Assembly: GCA_014549065.1 (NCBI GenBank)
Contig: JACDOX010000324.1
Span: 174,844-238,843 of the forward strand
Length of the DNA stretch: 64,000 nt
Source of the DNA: Cardinalis cardinalis
Taxonomy: Eukaryota; Chordata; Aves; Passeriformes; Cardinalidae
Direction: 5' to 3'
Within the stretch, counting starts at the first letter, position 1; each line of letters begins with the position of its first letter. Both the position numbers and the translations under genes were made by a program. Shown here in pieces: positions 34,801 to 64,000 of this stretch. The notes beneath the pieces were generated by a model. That model saw only the letters and a program-made list of their open reading frames with translations, was not told the origin of the DNA and ran no database searches.

Positions 34801-35953
34801 TCTTTNTTTTTTTGTCATGTCTTTATTTTTCTTCCTGCTTTTCTCAGTGATAAAAACCAGAGAACACTGTACAAATATAAATTAAAAGTCAAGTCTAATC
34901 NTGCCTGATTTTGCAGGACTTACTTAAGAATCTAAGAGGCATAAACATATCTGGCCAGCCAAGTGAGTGCCCCTCTGTAAATTGGAAGCTGGAGGAAAAG
35001 GACAAAACCTGGACACCAGGGTTTCAGGATTAGTGCCAGTGGCAGGCCAGACTTTGCCCAATACCTATGAAAACAGACACACCTTTTTTTTTTTTTTTTC
35101 ATTTATTTTTAGCTCAGCATGTTATGAAATAAGGGCTCTGTTCAGATACTATCAATGGACTGTTTCATATTTAACCTTTCAGGGTTGCCCATCTCTGGTT
35201 CATCAGTGCAAACCCAGCAATTTCTGCCTTGTGCTTGCTCTTGCTTCAGGCACCTTTGCCTGGCTGAATAATTAACAGCAGCTCCTGCTGCTCTCTTGTA
35301 GGCTGGGGTTTATCATCAGCCATGAAGGAAGTCTCNGTCTGTTACTGATCCTGGTTTGCAATGATTTCTATCCACTTTATGATTTCAAACTGGAAACTGT
35401 GTCAGGGTGGGGGTTGTATTGTCCAGCTGCTTCCGCTGCCTGGGACTGAGCAGCAAGGACACCGTGTTCCAGCTCCCACCTCTGTAATCACAGACAAATC
35501 TCTTCCAGACGCCCAGGTATTCCCCCGCCTCCCGCCTGTGCTACCTGAGCAAACGAGTCCAAAGCAGCTCAAGATCTGCCTGACCCCAGTGCCGAGGCGA
35601 CGCTCGGCTGCCCCGGCACCCCTGCCCTGCTCGCCCTGTCCCCTCTCTGCCCACCCGGGGGCATTTTCTTCAGGCGAGCGAGTGTCCAGCTGGACAGGAG
35701 ACAACCTGGCCCCATCCCACATGCAAATGTCCTTCCTTAATGGAGGGGTGCTGCCGAGCGCCTCCTCATTCCCCCCCGGCCCGGAACTCCCAACGCCCCC
35801 AGCCCCGGGGCGGTGCGAGCGGGACCCCACTCACCAGACGGAGCCGTAGGCCCCGGAGCCCAGCGGGTGGAGGGATGTGTATCTCCTGGGCAGCTCCCAG
35901 AGCGTGTTGTTCACCTCCTGTCTGTAAAAGCCTCTTCTCCTTGCGATGTTCAT
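25776..35953 (-). CDS. MAPK13: MAPK13, p38-delta mitogen-activated protein kinase (whole coding span, 12 exons)
   Basis: Serine/threonine kinase of the stress-activated p38 pathway; the family is activated by MKK3/MKK6 dual phosphorylation. Exons in transcript order: 35953-35835, 32899-32770, 32421-32363, 31341-31233, 30217-30188, 29766-29719, 28799-28685, 28330-28259, 27783-27704, 27286-27208, 26335-26159 and 25855-25776. They sum to 1098 bases, 365 codons plus TAG, the length of mammalian p38-delta. Visible: GSGAYGSVC glycine loop, VAIKK catalytic Lys, Met gatekeeper at 107 (YLVMPYM), [12 protein letters not shown] catalytic loop, DFGLA at 168-172, TGY activation motif at 180-182. The C-terminal tail [15 protein letters not shown] marks the delta isoform, distinguishing it from MAPK12 and MAPK14. 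All introns are GT-AG; the one after exon 8 is U12-type. MAPK14 lies immediately upstream in the same orientation, a tandem duplicate with matching exon phases. Confidence 0.95.
26159..26335 (-). CDS. MAPK13: MAPK13 exon 11
   Basis: 177 bases: [20 protein letters not shown], then [17 protein letters not shown] and SIEEWK plus A. This is the end of the kinase C-lobe, one codon longer than in MAPK14. Acceptor CCACAG, donor A|GTAAGA. Confidence 0.95.
27208..27286 (-). CDS. MAPK13: MAPK13 exon 10
   Basis: 79 bases: [20 protein letters not shown] then PKANPQ plus G. Acceptor TTCAG, donor CAGG|GTAAGT. Same length as MAPK14 exon 10. Confidence 0.92.
27704..27783 (-). CDS. MAPK13: MAPK13 exon 9
   Basis: 80 bases: Y completed, then [20 protein letters not shown] and KLEDKA. 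Corresponds to alternative exon 9a of MAPK14. The acceptor TTGCCAG has no polypyrimidine tract but does have a U12-like branch site. Donor GCG|GTAAGG. Confidence 0.93.
28250..28258 (-). other. MAPK13: U12-type 5' splice site of MAPK13 intron 8
   Basis: Minus strand reads GTATCCTTT, identical to the U12 GT-AG donor consensus. It pairs with a branch-like element at 27796-27804 (ATCTTTAAC, 7 of 9 to TTCCTTRAC), whose branch A lies 14 bases from the first base of exon 9, with no pyrimidine tract between. Confidence 0.88.
28259..28330 (-). CDS. MAPK13: MAPK13 exon 8, followed by a U12-type donor
   Basis: 72 bases: [20 protein letters not shown] then KGKD plus T. Acceptor GAACAG. The donor is T|GTATCCTTT, the minor-spliceosome consensus. 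Confidence 0.94.
28685..28799 (-). CDS. MAPK13: MAPK13 exon 7 (DFG and TGY activation loop)
   Basis: 115 bases, residues 166-203: [20 protein letters not shown], then [18 protein letters not shown]. Thr180 and Tyr182 are the activating phosphosites. Acceptor CTGCAG, donor CAG|GTGAGC. Confidence 0.96.
29719..29766 (-). CDS. MAPK13: MAPK13 exon 6 (catalytic loop)
   Basis: 48 bases, [16 protein letters not shown], residues 150-165: the catalytic Asp, Lys and Asn of the HRDLKxxN loop. Acceptor TTGTAG, donor AAG|GTAGGT. Confidence 0.95.
30188..30217 (-). CDS. MAPK13: MAPK13 exon 5 (30-base microexon)
   Basis: Exactly ten codons, [10 protein letters not shown], ending with HR of the HRD motif. 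Acceptor TTTGCAG, donor AGG|GTAAGT. Same size as the MAPK14 counterpart. Confidence 0.95.
31233..31341 (-). CDS. MAPK13: MAPK13 exon 4 (hinge, gatekeeper)
   Basis: 109 bases, residues 103-139: [20 protein letters not shown] then [16 protein letters not shown]. Met at 107 fills the gatekeeper position where MAPK14 has Thr106. Acceptor CTTTTAG, donor AAG|GTAGGT. Confidence 0.95.
32363..32421 (-). CDS. MAPK13: MAPK13 exon 3
   Basis: 59 bases: [20 protein letters not shown] plus two bases, residues 84-102. The exon is too short to stand out as a reading frame; found by codon continuity with exon 4 (DFYLVM). Acceptor CCTCAG, donor TT|GTAAGT. Confidence 0.93.
32770..32899 (-). CDS. MAPK13: MAPK13 exon 2
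   Basis: 130 bases, residues 40-83. Holds the ATP-anchoring Lys in [12 protein letters not shown] and the C-helix region [18 protein letters not shown]. Acceptor CTGCAG, donor AAT|GTGAGT. Same length as MAPK14 exon 2. Confidence 0.95.
35835..35953 (-). CDS. MAPK13: MAPK13 exon 1 (start codon)
   Basis: 119 bases, residues 1-39 plus two bases: [20 protein letters not shown], ending in the GSGAYGSV glycine loop. ATG at 35951-35953; donor CTG|GTGAGT. Confidence 0.93.
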
Positions 35954-36550
35954 CGCCCGGCGGGTGTGGGACAGCCACCCCCCCAGAGTAGTGGAGAACG
36001 GGAGGGCTTCTGGGGTGAGAGCGGGACAGGGAGGCTTCCTGCGCTGCTGAAAAAGGCTCTAGCGAGTTTCCTTCTCTGTTTTCAGCTGTTGCGAGCGTGA
36101 AGGGACATGTCTTTGGGCCCTCCTCCCTCCGCCTCCACATTGGCAGAGGTGAGGCATCAGGTTTCCTGACACGCCTCGGTGTTGTACAGGTGCCTCTGGG
36201 CTCTGCTGCAGGAGGGGAGCAGCCAGCCCCGCTCGGGCACGCCTCTGGCAGCCCCTGTCATCCGCAGCTCCCGCTCTGCTGCTCCATCAGCCCAGAAATA
36301 TCCTCACGGGGCTCGGCCAGGGGCTCGTGAAATCCCTCCTCCAAACAAGGGGATGAGTAAGGACTCGCCGAGCCGGGGAATCCGAGGGACGAGCCGCAGA
36401 CACATCGCGTCAGGCACGCAGGGGATCCTCTCGAAGCCGATGGACAGCTCGTGACAAAGGACACCACGGGANCACATCGATGGCGATTTTCTCCCGAGCC
36501 CGGCTTCCCAGCAGCGTGGGGAGGTGCTGAAAGCAGGCTGAGGCTCTCCA
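35954..36550 (-). promoter_or_regulatory. MAPK13: MAPK13 5'UTR and promoter region (predicted)
   Basis: GC-rich DNA directly upstream of the start codon, with moderate CpG density, weaker than the islands of MAPK14 and BRPF3. The transcription start cannot be placed and no TATA box is obvious. It lies only about 1-1.6 kb from the predicted end of MAPK14. Confidence 0.45.
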
Positions 36551-37575
36551 AGTGACTGCTGCGAGGGGTTCCCGGAGCAGCTGTGGGATGGGAACAGCCC
36601 CAGCACGGTTTGTGCCCCAGGCTTTGTTGGGCGCGGTTTCAGCTCTTCCAGCAGCTCTCGGCCCTTCCTGGCTCCTCTCGGACAAAGCAGAGCCCGCGCT
36701 CACCGCCGTGTCTGTGACCCACCAGCCCAGCACCCCCAGCCCACGAGGACCATTCCTGGTGAGCAGAGAGCACCTCAACATCTCTCTCCAGCACCAGGAG
36801 GCTCAGGTGGGGCTCCCACACAGGAGGCGCATCCTCCCTGCTCCCCAAAGGAAGTGACTAAGCCGAGCCTTACCAAGCCAGCCCAGCTGCTTGCACAGTG
36901 TTCTACCCCAGCAGCCCTCCACCCTGCCCAGAGCCCTGCTCCTTCCATACAGGTCACCTGCAAAGGTGTCCCTACAGGAAAAGCACAATCGGGGGGTGGG
37001 GAAAATGCACTGTGCCTGCTTTATGTGCAACCACTGCATTGGCCCTTAAGCTTTTCAAGCAGCCCAGCAGAGCCTGCTGTTCACAAACACTAACAGGGAC
37101 AAGGCACCCTGGCAGTATCCGTGGAATCAGCCATGGCTGCAGCAGCAGCACAGCCCGGAAATAATGCACGCCTTGGCTGGGTCTATAAATACACCTGTGA
37201 GCAAGAGGTGTCACAGCAAAAGCTCCTGCTCCTTAAGCAAACGTGTAACTCCTGGGTTATTTGATGAACACAGCCCTTGCTCAGCTGCTGCTGCACACAC
37301 AGGCAATCAGCACCCAATTAGGGAGCCCTGAATAGCTGGGGCAGGTCTGGGTGTACTGAGATGAGTTAACTCCAGTGACCAAATCAAACAGGAAACTTTA
37401 GAATGGTGGAAGAAGGGACAAGAAGCCCCATGGCAGCAGAGTCAGCCTCCAGCCACCTTGTTCCCGCCCAGCCATCACACCCAGGATCCCCCACAGCACA
37501 GCAGAGAAATTCACACCATGCTAAAAACTCAACACTTCACAGTGCAAGAGGTTTCCAAGTACCAGCAGTGCAGTA
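36551..37575. other. Short intergenic stretch between MAPK14 end and MAPK13 promoter
   Basis: About 1 kb without a supported exon. It holds the GT-rich downstream element expected for the MAPK14 poly(A) site on the minus strand (about 37,490-37,560). Confidence 0.5.
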
Positions 37576-37591
37576 AATCTGAAAAATAGAT

Positions 37592-37597
37592 TTTATT
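37592..37597 (-). terminator. MAPK14: Poly(A) signal AATAAA of MAPK14 (predicted)
   Basis: Minus-strand AATAAA (TTTATT on plus) within AAAATAAAATCT, followed on the minus strand by GT-rich sequence (GTGAAGTGTTGAG, GGTGTGAATTT, TGTGCTGTGGGGG). It would give a 3'UTR of about 2.3 kb. Confidence 0.5.
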
Positions 37598-39909
37598 TTT
37601 AACCAGTGGTATTGTGACATCTTATCTGGCATAACCAATTACAGCAAAATCCATGGATAGAAACAAAATAGCAGATCTCTGCTTTTGGGTGCAGCGTGGT
37701 GCCCAGGCAGCTGAGCACAGCACGGCACTGGCAGCAGGGAGTTTGTGCCCCAGGGGCTCCCTCAGAGGACAGACTCCAATGAACCATTCCCACTCNCACA
37801 CACAGACACACCCACACACACAACACCGAGAGTTTTAAAAATCTTTAGCAATATTTCCGCATGGAATCACACTGTAGCATCTACACAGAAAACGGCTGAT
37901 AAAAATAATCTTGCTGTAGGTTTACATAGTATATCTACATTTTTATTTGAATACCCAGCCTGCTGGCCCAGCAGAAAAGGGAGGTGTTTTTTGTCTTGAT
38001 TTTGTTGGGCTGTGGAGAGTTTTATCCACAAGAGCACAACAGAGCTGCTCTCTTCATCTCAGCCCAGACCTTTATGGAACTTTTGGCCTGAAGAGATNGC
38101 TGGGAAGTAGCCTAGGAAGAATCAATGGCTTTGTCATCCACGTCCCATCCCTTTGTGCTGCCTCTTCAAACATGGGGCAAAAACACTACAAAAACACTCT
38201 CTGCCCCACAGGTAACAAGAATACAAAATACTGCAAAAGCCTTTCTCCTCACATACACGGGTACATTGCCCACACAGGATGCCTGCGACAAATTAAAGTC
38301 TAAAAATGTTTCCTCGGGAAGCCCTAAAATTGGGCTCCTGAGTTCCCCAGCTACAGATGGAGCACACAAACATGCTGAGAAACCTCCCTCCTGCCAGTCT
38401 CTAACTCTGGGCACTTCACTCATGCAGAGTCCTGGAAAATACAAAATATCTGAACCATGTTTGTATTCAAACATACTCCCTTTCTCATGTTTCCTAGGGC
38501 AGAGATCAACCTGCTAAGAAATAGCCAAGAAGCTCTTANGTGAGAGGATAAAAAAACTTCTAGTAAATGTTAGTTTTATGTATATAAATATTTGTATTTA
38601 TAGATATAGACAGTGAAAGGGTGATTGTGTGTTTATGCATGCTTATTTCTTTGCTTTGGGTTCCAATACTTCTAAAAAAAATCTTTTCAGGAAATAACTT
38701 AAGTTCTGGCACGAGATACTATAGTAATTTCTTTAAAGAACGTTTTTTACACTTGATCTCACAAGAAACCTTTCCACCCAAGCTCTCCTCCTCTGCACAG
38801 AGAAGGTCAGAACAAAGAAAAAGGTGCATGTTTCTCTGTTGCTGGACATGACATCCTTCCCTCGTTGAAGCCTCTAGGATGGCAGGAACTTCACAAGGAG
38901 CTGCAGCACAGGAGGAAGGGTGCTGTGATTTTATGGCACTGCCTGAGGTACTCAGCAAACATTTCACTGATGACTGAACTGCCCCCAGTGCCATCCCCAA
39001 AAAGTAAGGACAAAAATCAAGCAGCTCTACATGCACATACAGCTACAACATGCAAAAACACACCACCTTGTAGGGAACAGAATACACAAACGTGTGGCTA
39101 GCAAGGATCTTCCCAACCTCTGGCTCCTGGGAGATAATGCTGAAAAGCCTCCGAANGAGAGGAGGAGGAAAGTGAAAAAACACAGGAATATCCAAGCCAG
39201 GGGTTGAAGTTGTTGCCTCAAAATTACTTCCCAATTACATTGAGTTCATGCCTTGCTACCTGGGAGTCTTCACTCTCAAGAACAGTGGGTCAGATTTCCA
39301 CCCCAGNCTTCCTTTCCCCTCTCTCCCCATTTATTTAAGGCACAAACATATTTACAGTTTCAAACAACATCTTTTCATGTTCCAAGAATCAGACACCAGA
39401 AGGCCTCTACACTCTGCTGCACCAGGAAGATCTGGATGTAAATCACACACCTGGCATTGAACAAGGACATCCCNCAACCCCACCTTCAGTCCTGAAGAAA
39501 ACAGAGGACTCTCTAAGCCTATAAACCAACTTTCATTCTTTTTGAGGTTACTCAGTTGTAGGAGAATTGATAAATGGCAATGATTGCAACCAAACTGTCA
39601 CTGTCACCTTCCTCACCTCGCCCCAGCAGTGCAGACTGGTGGTGCACTGTTACTCTGGAAGAACTAAGTGCAGTCAGAACAGGTCTCCAGAGGCTTGCCC
39701 CAGGCTGTACACAGAATACAAGAGCATGCAGCATGTTTACATAGACTCAGCTTCCTTCCCTCCCCCCTCCCTCCCCAGTTCAACACACACAAAACCCCTC
39801 CACTAAGGAGAATATTGTTGTGATGAGGCACTTGAACGATAATTGGAGAGTCCCTATGAAAAGGCCTTCCCTTCACAGTGAAGTGGGACAAACAGAAGAG
39901 AGCAGTTTC
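37592..39909 (-). other. MAPK14: MAPK14 3' untranslated region (predicted)
   Basis: Continuous sequence from the base after the TGA to the AATAAA at 37592-37597, with no splice-linked coding exon. AT-rich segments (38,560-38,620) are of the kind found in long regulated 3'UTRs. Boundaries are inferred. Confidence 0.5.
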
Positions 39910-59245
<19,336 letters not shown>

Positions 59246-59858
59246 CTCGGTTGCGGAGCCCGCCCCGCCCGGCCCGGCGGGAGGGGGAGGCTCTGCCTGC
59301 GGCTGCAACAGCACCGCCGCCGCCACTACCTCCTTCTCCTCCTGCAGCGGCAGCAGCGACTTCTTCCTTCCTTCCTTCTTTCGCTCCCTCCCCCGAGCGC
59401 TCCCGGGCGGGGGCAGCCCCGCAGCAGCGACGCCCCCGCTGCCGCCGCCGGCCCCTCACGCCCCGCCCCGCGCCGCCGCTGCCCCCCTCCCACAGGCACG
59501 GGGGGCGAGGCCGAGCGCGGCCCTGTCACCGCCCTCCCCCGCCGCTCTCCCTCCCTGGGCTATGCCGCGAGGGGCGGGATGGCCCCGTGAGTCGCGGTCG
59601 TGCGGCCAGCGGCGAGCGAGGCGAAGGCGCCGGCGTGCGGGGCGGGGACGGGCTCCCGCCGCAGGTGGGACGGCGCAGGCGACACCGCAGCCACCGCCTC
59701 CGCCCCTCACGCCCCGCCCCGAGCGGCACAGCGCACCGGGGCTCCGACCCCGTACACCCCGCACAGCCCAGGCAGCCGCGGGCACCGGGCACTGGCCCCG
59801 CACAGAGCGCGGAGCCGCTCCCCGCGGGCGGCACAGCCCGGGGCTCCTCGGGGCCGCG

Positions 59859-59927
59859 CTCGCGAGAGCTCCGGGCCCAGGNCACAGATGCCCCAATATG
59901 GAGCCCGCGCGGCCGCGTCTCGCGAGA
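59859..59927. promoter_or_regulatory. Pair of CTCGCGAGA promoter motifs
   Basis: CTCGCGAGA at 59859-59867 and the full palindrome TCTCGCGAGA at 59918-59927. This palindrome is a known vertebrate CpG-island promoter element, reported as a site for Kaiso-type (ZBTB33) and related factors, and it often marks bidirectional or housekeeping promoters. Confidence 0.6.
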
Positions 59928-60000
59928 GCGGCGCTGAGGGCGGCGGGGCCGGGCCGCGTCCCGCCTTCCCCTCGGCGAGCGCCTCGCTTCTCCTTGAGCT

Positions 60001-63000
60001 GTTCTAAAAGTAAAAAGAAAAGGAAAATAGATAAGAAAGCTTAGCTAGGGCTGCACAGGGTGAGTAACGGCGTGCCAGGGTGTATCTCAGCCCTAGTGCG
60101 CCTGAAGCCTTGCAAGGTGGTATGAATTGTTCCTGTAAACTTCCCAAAGATGTTTTGTTCCCTTCCGGGGGTGTCAAGGCAGGCGTGTTGGGGAGAGCTA
60201 AGCTCGCGCTGCACAGATTTCCCAGTGTCCTGATCGTTCTCTGTGTTTTTTGAGAATAAGCTGCTTGTCAATACTTCTCAAAAGGCCTTGCAATATCAAA
60301 GATACAGATGTGTTTGCTTCCAAGTGCATACCTAAGTCTCGAGTCATTAAGGGCAGGCAGGTTGAGCTAATTTAGGGATGGAACCCATGGGGTCTTCACC
60401 AGGTAGTAGGTACAGGATATCACAGAAAATAATTAATGTTAGGGATTTGTGTTCAAGGCCACTTAGCTTTTCATCTCAAGCTTTAGAAACTTAAATTGTT
60501 AACTATACAGTGAAAGATAGACACATTCTGAATGGGTTGTGGAAGCTTGCTTATAAAACATTTGGCTTCCCATATCAAAACCCTTCTCTTTCTCTACACA
60601 AAGCANCCTGTCCCTATGGTAAGTCATTGAAGCCCACAGGAGTAAACACTTAAAAGTTACCACTGCTAGCACCTATAAAGTAACTATTCCTTGGTATCTT
60701 ATGGTCCTTAATACCTTTAATTTGCAAACTCTTTTGCTTCCTGTTAGTTTTTCCTTGAAAAGGGTGGTTGTGCTCAAGGATGTCAGACATACCTCGCGCT
60801 CTCTGTGGTTTGGAGTGACTGGGGCGTGTGTACAAGACAGTAAATATAATGCTGGAGTCTCTGCTGTGGTATCAGAAGAAGCAGGTCTCAGTGATCNTGG
60901 GTTTGTTTCTTTGTTTTAGTTTTGTTTGACTATGAATATTGCAGTTTTCTTTTTGCATCTAGTCTGGACTCTCAGTGCTTATGGCTTTATCTGTTCTGCT
61001 AAGTCCTCCTGTGAAAGTAAACACAGAATCTCTTATTCATCATTTATCTGGCCTTCGTTTCAGTGTATGCTGAAACTTAAGCTATTGTTTTGAGACCGTG
61101 ATAGGGCTTGAGACTCAAGACTGAGCCACTGGGTGAGGTTCTCCGAGGTGTGGTGAGCTAATCTATCAGCCTGCTGCTGCCAAAAGGGACAGGACCACAC
61201 AGGGAAAGGAAAGGAGGGGAGCCAGCCTTCTCTTTCTGGATAACCAGCTCTTTCATCACCTGNAGCCTAAAACTATGGGTCTTGTCCAACTTACACTGCT
61301 GTAAAGGAATTTTCTGGTGATAAATGCAGGCAAACAGAGCTGTAGTTTGAGTTGCTGTTGTTTTCTATTTCTCAGTACCATGAAGACTTTTCAACAAGGT
61401 TACTTTCTGTAACAGTGAGATCCTTTACAAAAGCCTTCTGTTCCACCACTGTCTNATTATATCTTAAAAAAATATAAGAAGGAGATTGGATGAAATTCTG
61501 GAGTCAGAGAAACAAAATCATTTGATGCTAAGAGTTGAATTGTGTATATTTATTACATGTGATATAGAGTTACGAGTCTGTCCACCCAAAATTACCAGAT
61601 GCAATAAAATAAGTTTTGCCCAGAATTCAAAGGGAGAATTTTGCTAATATTATTGGAAACTTTATCATTGCATTGTTTAATAAGAAAATCTCTTTTATTT
61701 CTTCCTCCAGCTCATTGTTTTAAGAAAAATGCCTGCCTTGCTTCTTCATGATCCTTTTTCCCTGTTCGTTTGCCACTTCCCTGTTTCATGTATTTTCTCT
61801 GTTCTCCATTTTGTATCCACTTGTCAGCAGAGCCACCCCTGACAGTGAAATTATGGAGAGGGACACAGCTCTATAACTTTAATGTGAGTCCCCATAGTCA
61901 CTGGTCACAGTTCAGGGATGCCAGAAGCCTCACTTATGTTTGGTTTGTAAATTTTTTTTAAAAAAATCACCAACACTGCCAGGGAATTAAAAGGGNGAAG
62001 AAGGAGCACTGGGTGGTGAGGTTAGTCAGAGTTTAGCTACTGGAAATTCTGATTCAAACACATACATGGGAAATAAATCATGTAGGTCAAGTCCTGATTT
62101 AACCCACTCACTAAATAGCTTAATGCAGGAAACACTTGTCTGGTTTTGGACAGGTGGGGTAGTTTTGTTTATTTTTGCTTCTCAGATGCAGTGTTTATAT
62201 GGTTTTCTTCTAGGTCAGAAGGAATCAAATACCATCCCTTCTTTTTCTGCAGTGTTAATTAGGTCAGGTAATTGATGNACCCAGTGCTCTGGGCTTCTGC
62301 AGCACAGGCTATCATATGAACAGCACACAGAGTATTTGTGATTCATCTGAGAGGAATGCGAGGGCACAGAGGTGCCTGCCTGGGACTGATGCTGTGTGCC
62401 AGCTCTGGGTAACACCTGTGCAGGTGCCTGCAGAGAGCAAGCAGGGCAGACCCTGGCAATGCAGCAGGGACCCACAGCAGCTCAGGGATGTCCCCTNCAG
62501 CAGTCCCTGTGAGCCCAGCTCCTCCAGAGCTGGGGATTTGGGGTGTCCTTTGCTCCCATGCCAGCAGAGCCCTCTCGCTGCTCAGGTGNTGTCACCTCAT
62601 TGTGGGAACTGCATTTGACCACCTTGACAGTCTGGCCACNCTTGGCTAAGAGTTATATCCAGATATGAACTTGGCTTTTCAAGAAGACTATGTAGAGTCT
62701 CTTACTGCAGANGAAACCGAATCCGGGAACTTCTTGGACTGAAAGACAGGAAAAACTGAAGGCCCAAATGGTATTGAGCAATTCTCAACCCACGTATGCT
62801 TCCCTACATTGTTCTGGACAGTGGCCTCACGCCAAGCTTCTCTCAGCTCTGTTCAAAATGAGTAACGTGAACCCCATGAAAAGCACAGCCCTCATTTCCA
62901 GATTCTGTTGGCTCTCCAATGGCAGCCTTGATTTAAGATGAAATGGATTCCTAGCTATTGGCACCATGAAAGGTCTCCACTAAAAACTTAAAGAGATTTT

Positions 63001-63760
63001 TTTTTTCCATCTTGTTCAGCAAAGTTCCAAATCTTCCCTTCCTACCACAATGACTGTAGAGTTTAGTACCAGGGGACAAGTCAGACATCACAATGTCAGC
63101 ATGCAAGTCACGGGTGTTCATGCTGCAAAACCAATGTCCTGCTGAGAGAGAGTCCAGTCAATCCTGATCTTTTTCCACATACAGGTGCAGTGCCATACCA
63201 TTACTCCCACATATGGACACAAGGCTTCTGTGTTCAGTCAAGCACAAATCCCTGGACATGGGCTGTGAAGTGACAAAGCATCTGCTTTATGGCCACCTCT
63301 TCCACCTATACCTCTAAAAACCCACAGAAGTCAGAGTTTAAAGGGCTGCCTGTAATTTTTGTTGGCAGTCTGAAGTTCTTACCTGACGTAGTTGCAACAA
63401 GTCCAGTTGTTTTGCATGCAGCAATGCTCTAATGTTCTTCCCAGCTGGTGGGATGCCACAAGGCTTTCCTGGCAGGGCTTGCTGCAGAAACCCAGGCTGC
63501 AGATTATTGTGGTTTAATTTCATATCCCCTACACATTCATCTTAGTCCTTTCAGATTAAATAGCGTTGAGAAAAACTGTGAATAGTAGAACCTGCAAGAG
63601 TTGTAAGGTGAATACATAACNACCTTATATATGTTCTAAGNTGAATACATAACCACNTTAACAAATANACAGGTATTTGTTTAATGCATGNAACACAATG
63701 CCTNAACGCCCCAGTAACTGCAAAGGTTTTTTTCGTGGTCGTTATTAAATAAATTATTTA
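60001..63760. other. Intergenic region upstream of MAPK14
   Basis: AT-rich, with no conserved reading frame, RNA gene or clear repeat family recognised. From about 63.57 to 63.71 kb ambiguous bases are dense and a short segment is duplicated. Confidence 0.5.
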
Positions 63761-63779
63761 ATATTAAGAATCTCCGAGT

Positions 63780-64000
63780 CTGATGGGCGTTGCACTCCGC
63801 TCGGGGCACATGATTTTACACGCGGATTCAGCGGAAGGCTTTGCGGGCTGAGCGAGGCCGGCGGGGCGGGTACAGGCGCGGGAGCTCAGCGGGCGCAGGA
63901 GGCCGGTGCGTGCCCCGAGCGGCCAAACGGAGCCCGCACGGTGCCCCGCGGCACTACCGGCACCGCCACCCGCCGCCGTTCGGCTCGGGGCGGCTCCCGC
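63780..64000. promoter_or_regulatory. CpG-rich block at the right edge, probable promoter of the neighbouring gene
   Basis: Abrupt change from AT-rich to CpG-rich sequence that continues off the window. No start codon can be chosen. In mammals the genes beyond MAPK14 on this side (SLC26A8, then SRPK1) run in the opposite direction, so a plus-strand gene diverging from MAPK14 is the natural guess (inference only). Confidence 0.5.

Larger units (their letters stand above)
25856..35834 (-). other. MAPK13: MAPK13 introns
   Basis: Eleven introns; the largest is intron 1 (32900-35834). Intron 8 (27784-28258, 475 bases) is U12-type. A short CA repeat lies at 28198-28210 inside it and a T-run at about 35083-35100 in intron 1. 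Several plus-strand frames here (such as 27319-28098) have no conserved domain and overlap exons antisense. Nothing else recognised. Confidence 0.7.

Noticed and set aside
59246..59326. N-terminal extension of MAPK14 from an upstream GTG
   Set aside because: MSQERPKFYRQ is the known vertebrate start and has an AUG; the extension is GC-rich 5'UTR.

Overview
The window is vertebrate genomic DNA, most likely from a bird. Genes are split into short exons with canonical splice sites. CpG-island promoters alternate with AT-rich introns, and several fragments match CR1, the main LINE family of birds and other sauropsids. Three genes lie head-to-tail on the minus strand, in the order MAPK14 > MAPK13 > BRPF3. 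This is the order known from mammals, in a much more compact form. No prokaryotic gene, RNA gene, CRISPR array or intact mobile element was seen.

Layout from left to right: (1) 1 to about 1030 looks like the 3' end of a plus-strand gene, ending in AATAAA plus a GT-rich downstream element and converging on BRPF3. (2) About 1.45-19 kb is BRPF3: a 2-kb 3'UTR, 11 coding exons (3517-14149) giving a 1131-residue reading frame with PHD-knuckle-PHD, bromodomain and PWWP modules, a roughly 4-kb 5' intron, and a CpG-island promoter with YY1 and CCAAT motifs and a 39-N assembly gap. (3) About 19.6-25.8 kb is intergenic, with CR1 debris. (4) 25,776-35,953 is MAPK13 (p38-delta): 12 coding exons, 365 codons. 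(5) About 37.6-59.25 kb is MAPK14 (p38-alpha): a 3'UTR of about 2.3 kb, then 12 coding exons per transcript (360 codons) plus a thirteenth, mutually exclusive exon. Its start codon lies in a large CpG island. (6) About 60-63.7 kb is intergenic. (7) Another CpG-rich block begins at about 63.78 kb and runs off the right edge; it is probably the promoter of the next gene.

The two kinases are tandem paralogues with near-identical exon lengths and phases. Both are dual-phosphorylated p38 MAP kinases with a TGY activation loop at residues 180-182. BRPF3 is the scaffold of an HBO1/MOZ-type histone acetyltransferase complex and has no known pathway link to them; its position reflects old synteny. The most interesting feature is splicing. 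In both kinases the intron after exon 8 carries a perfect U12-type (minor spliceosome) donor. In MAPK14 that donor can join either of two alternative exons 9, both with U12-like branch sites but ordinary U2 donors, an arrangement that should prevent the two exons from being joined to each other.

Exon boundaries were read by hand from codon continuity and splice sites; the three totals (1131, 365 and 360 codons) close in frame. Non-coding first exons, transcription starts and poly(A) sites are less certain.
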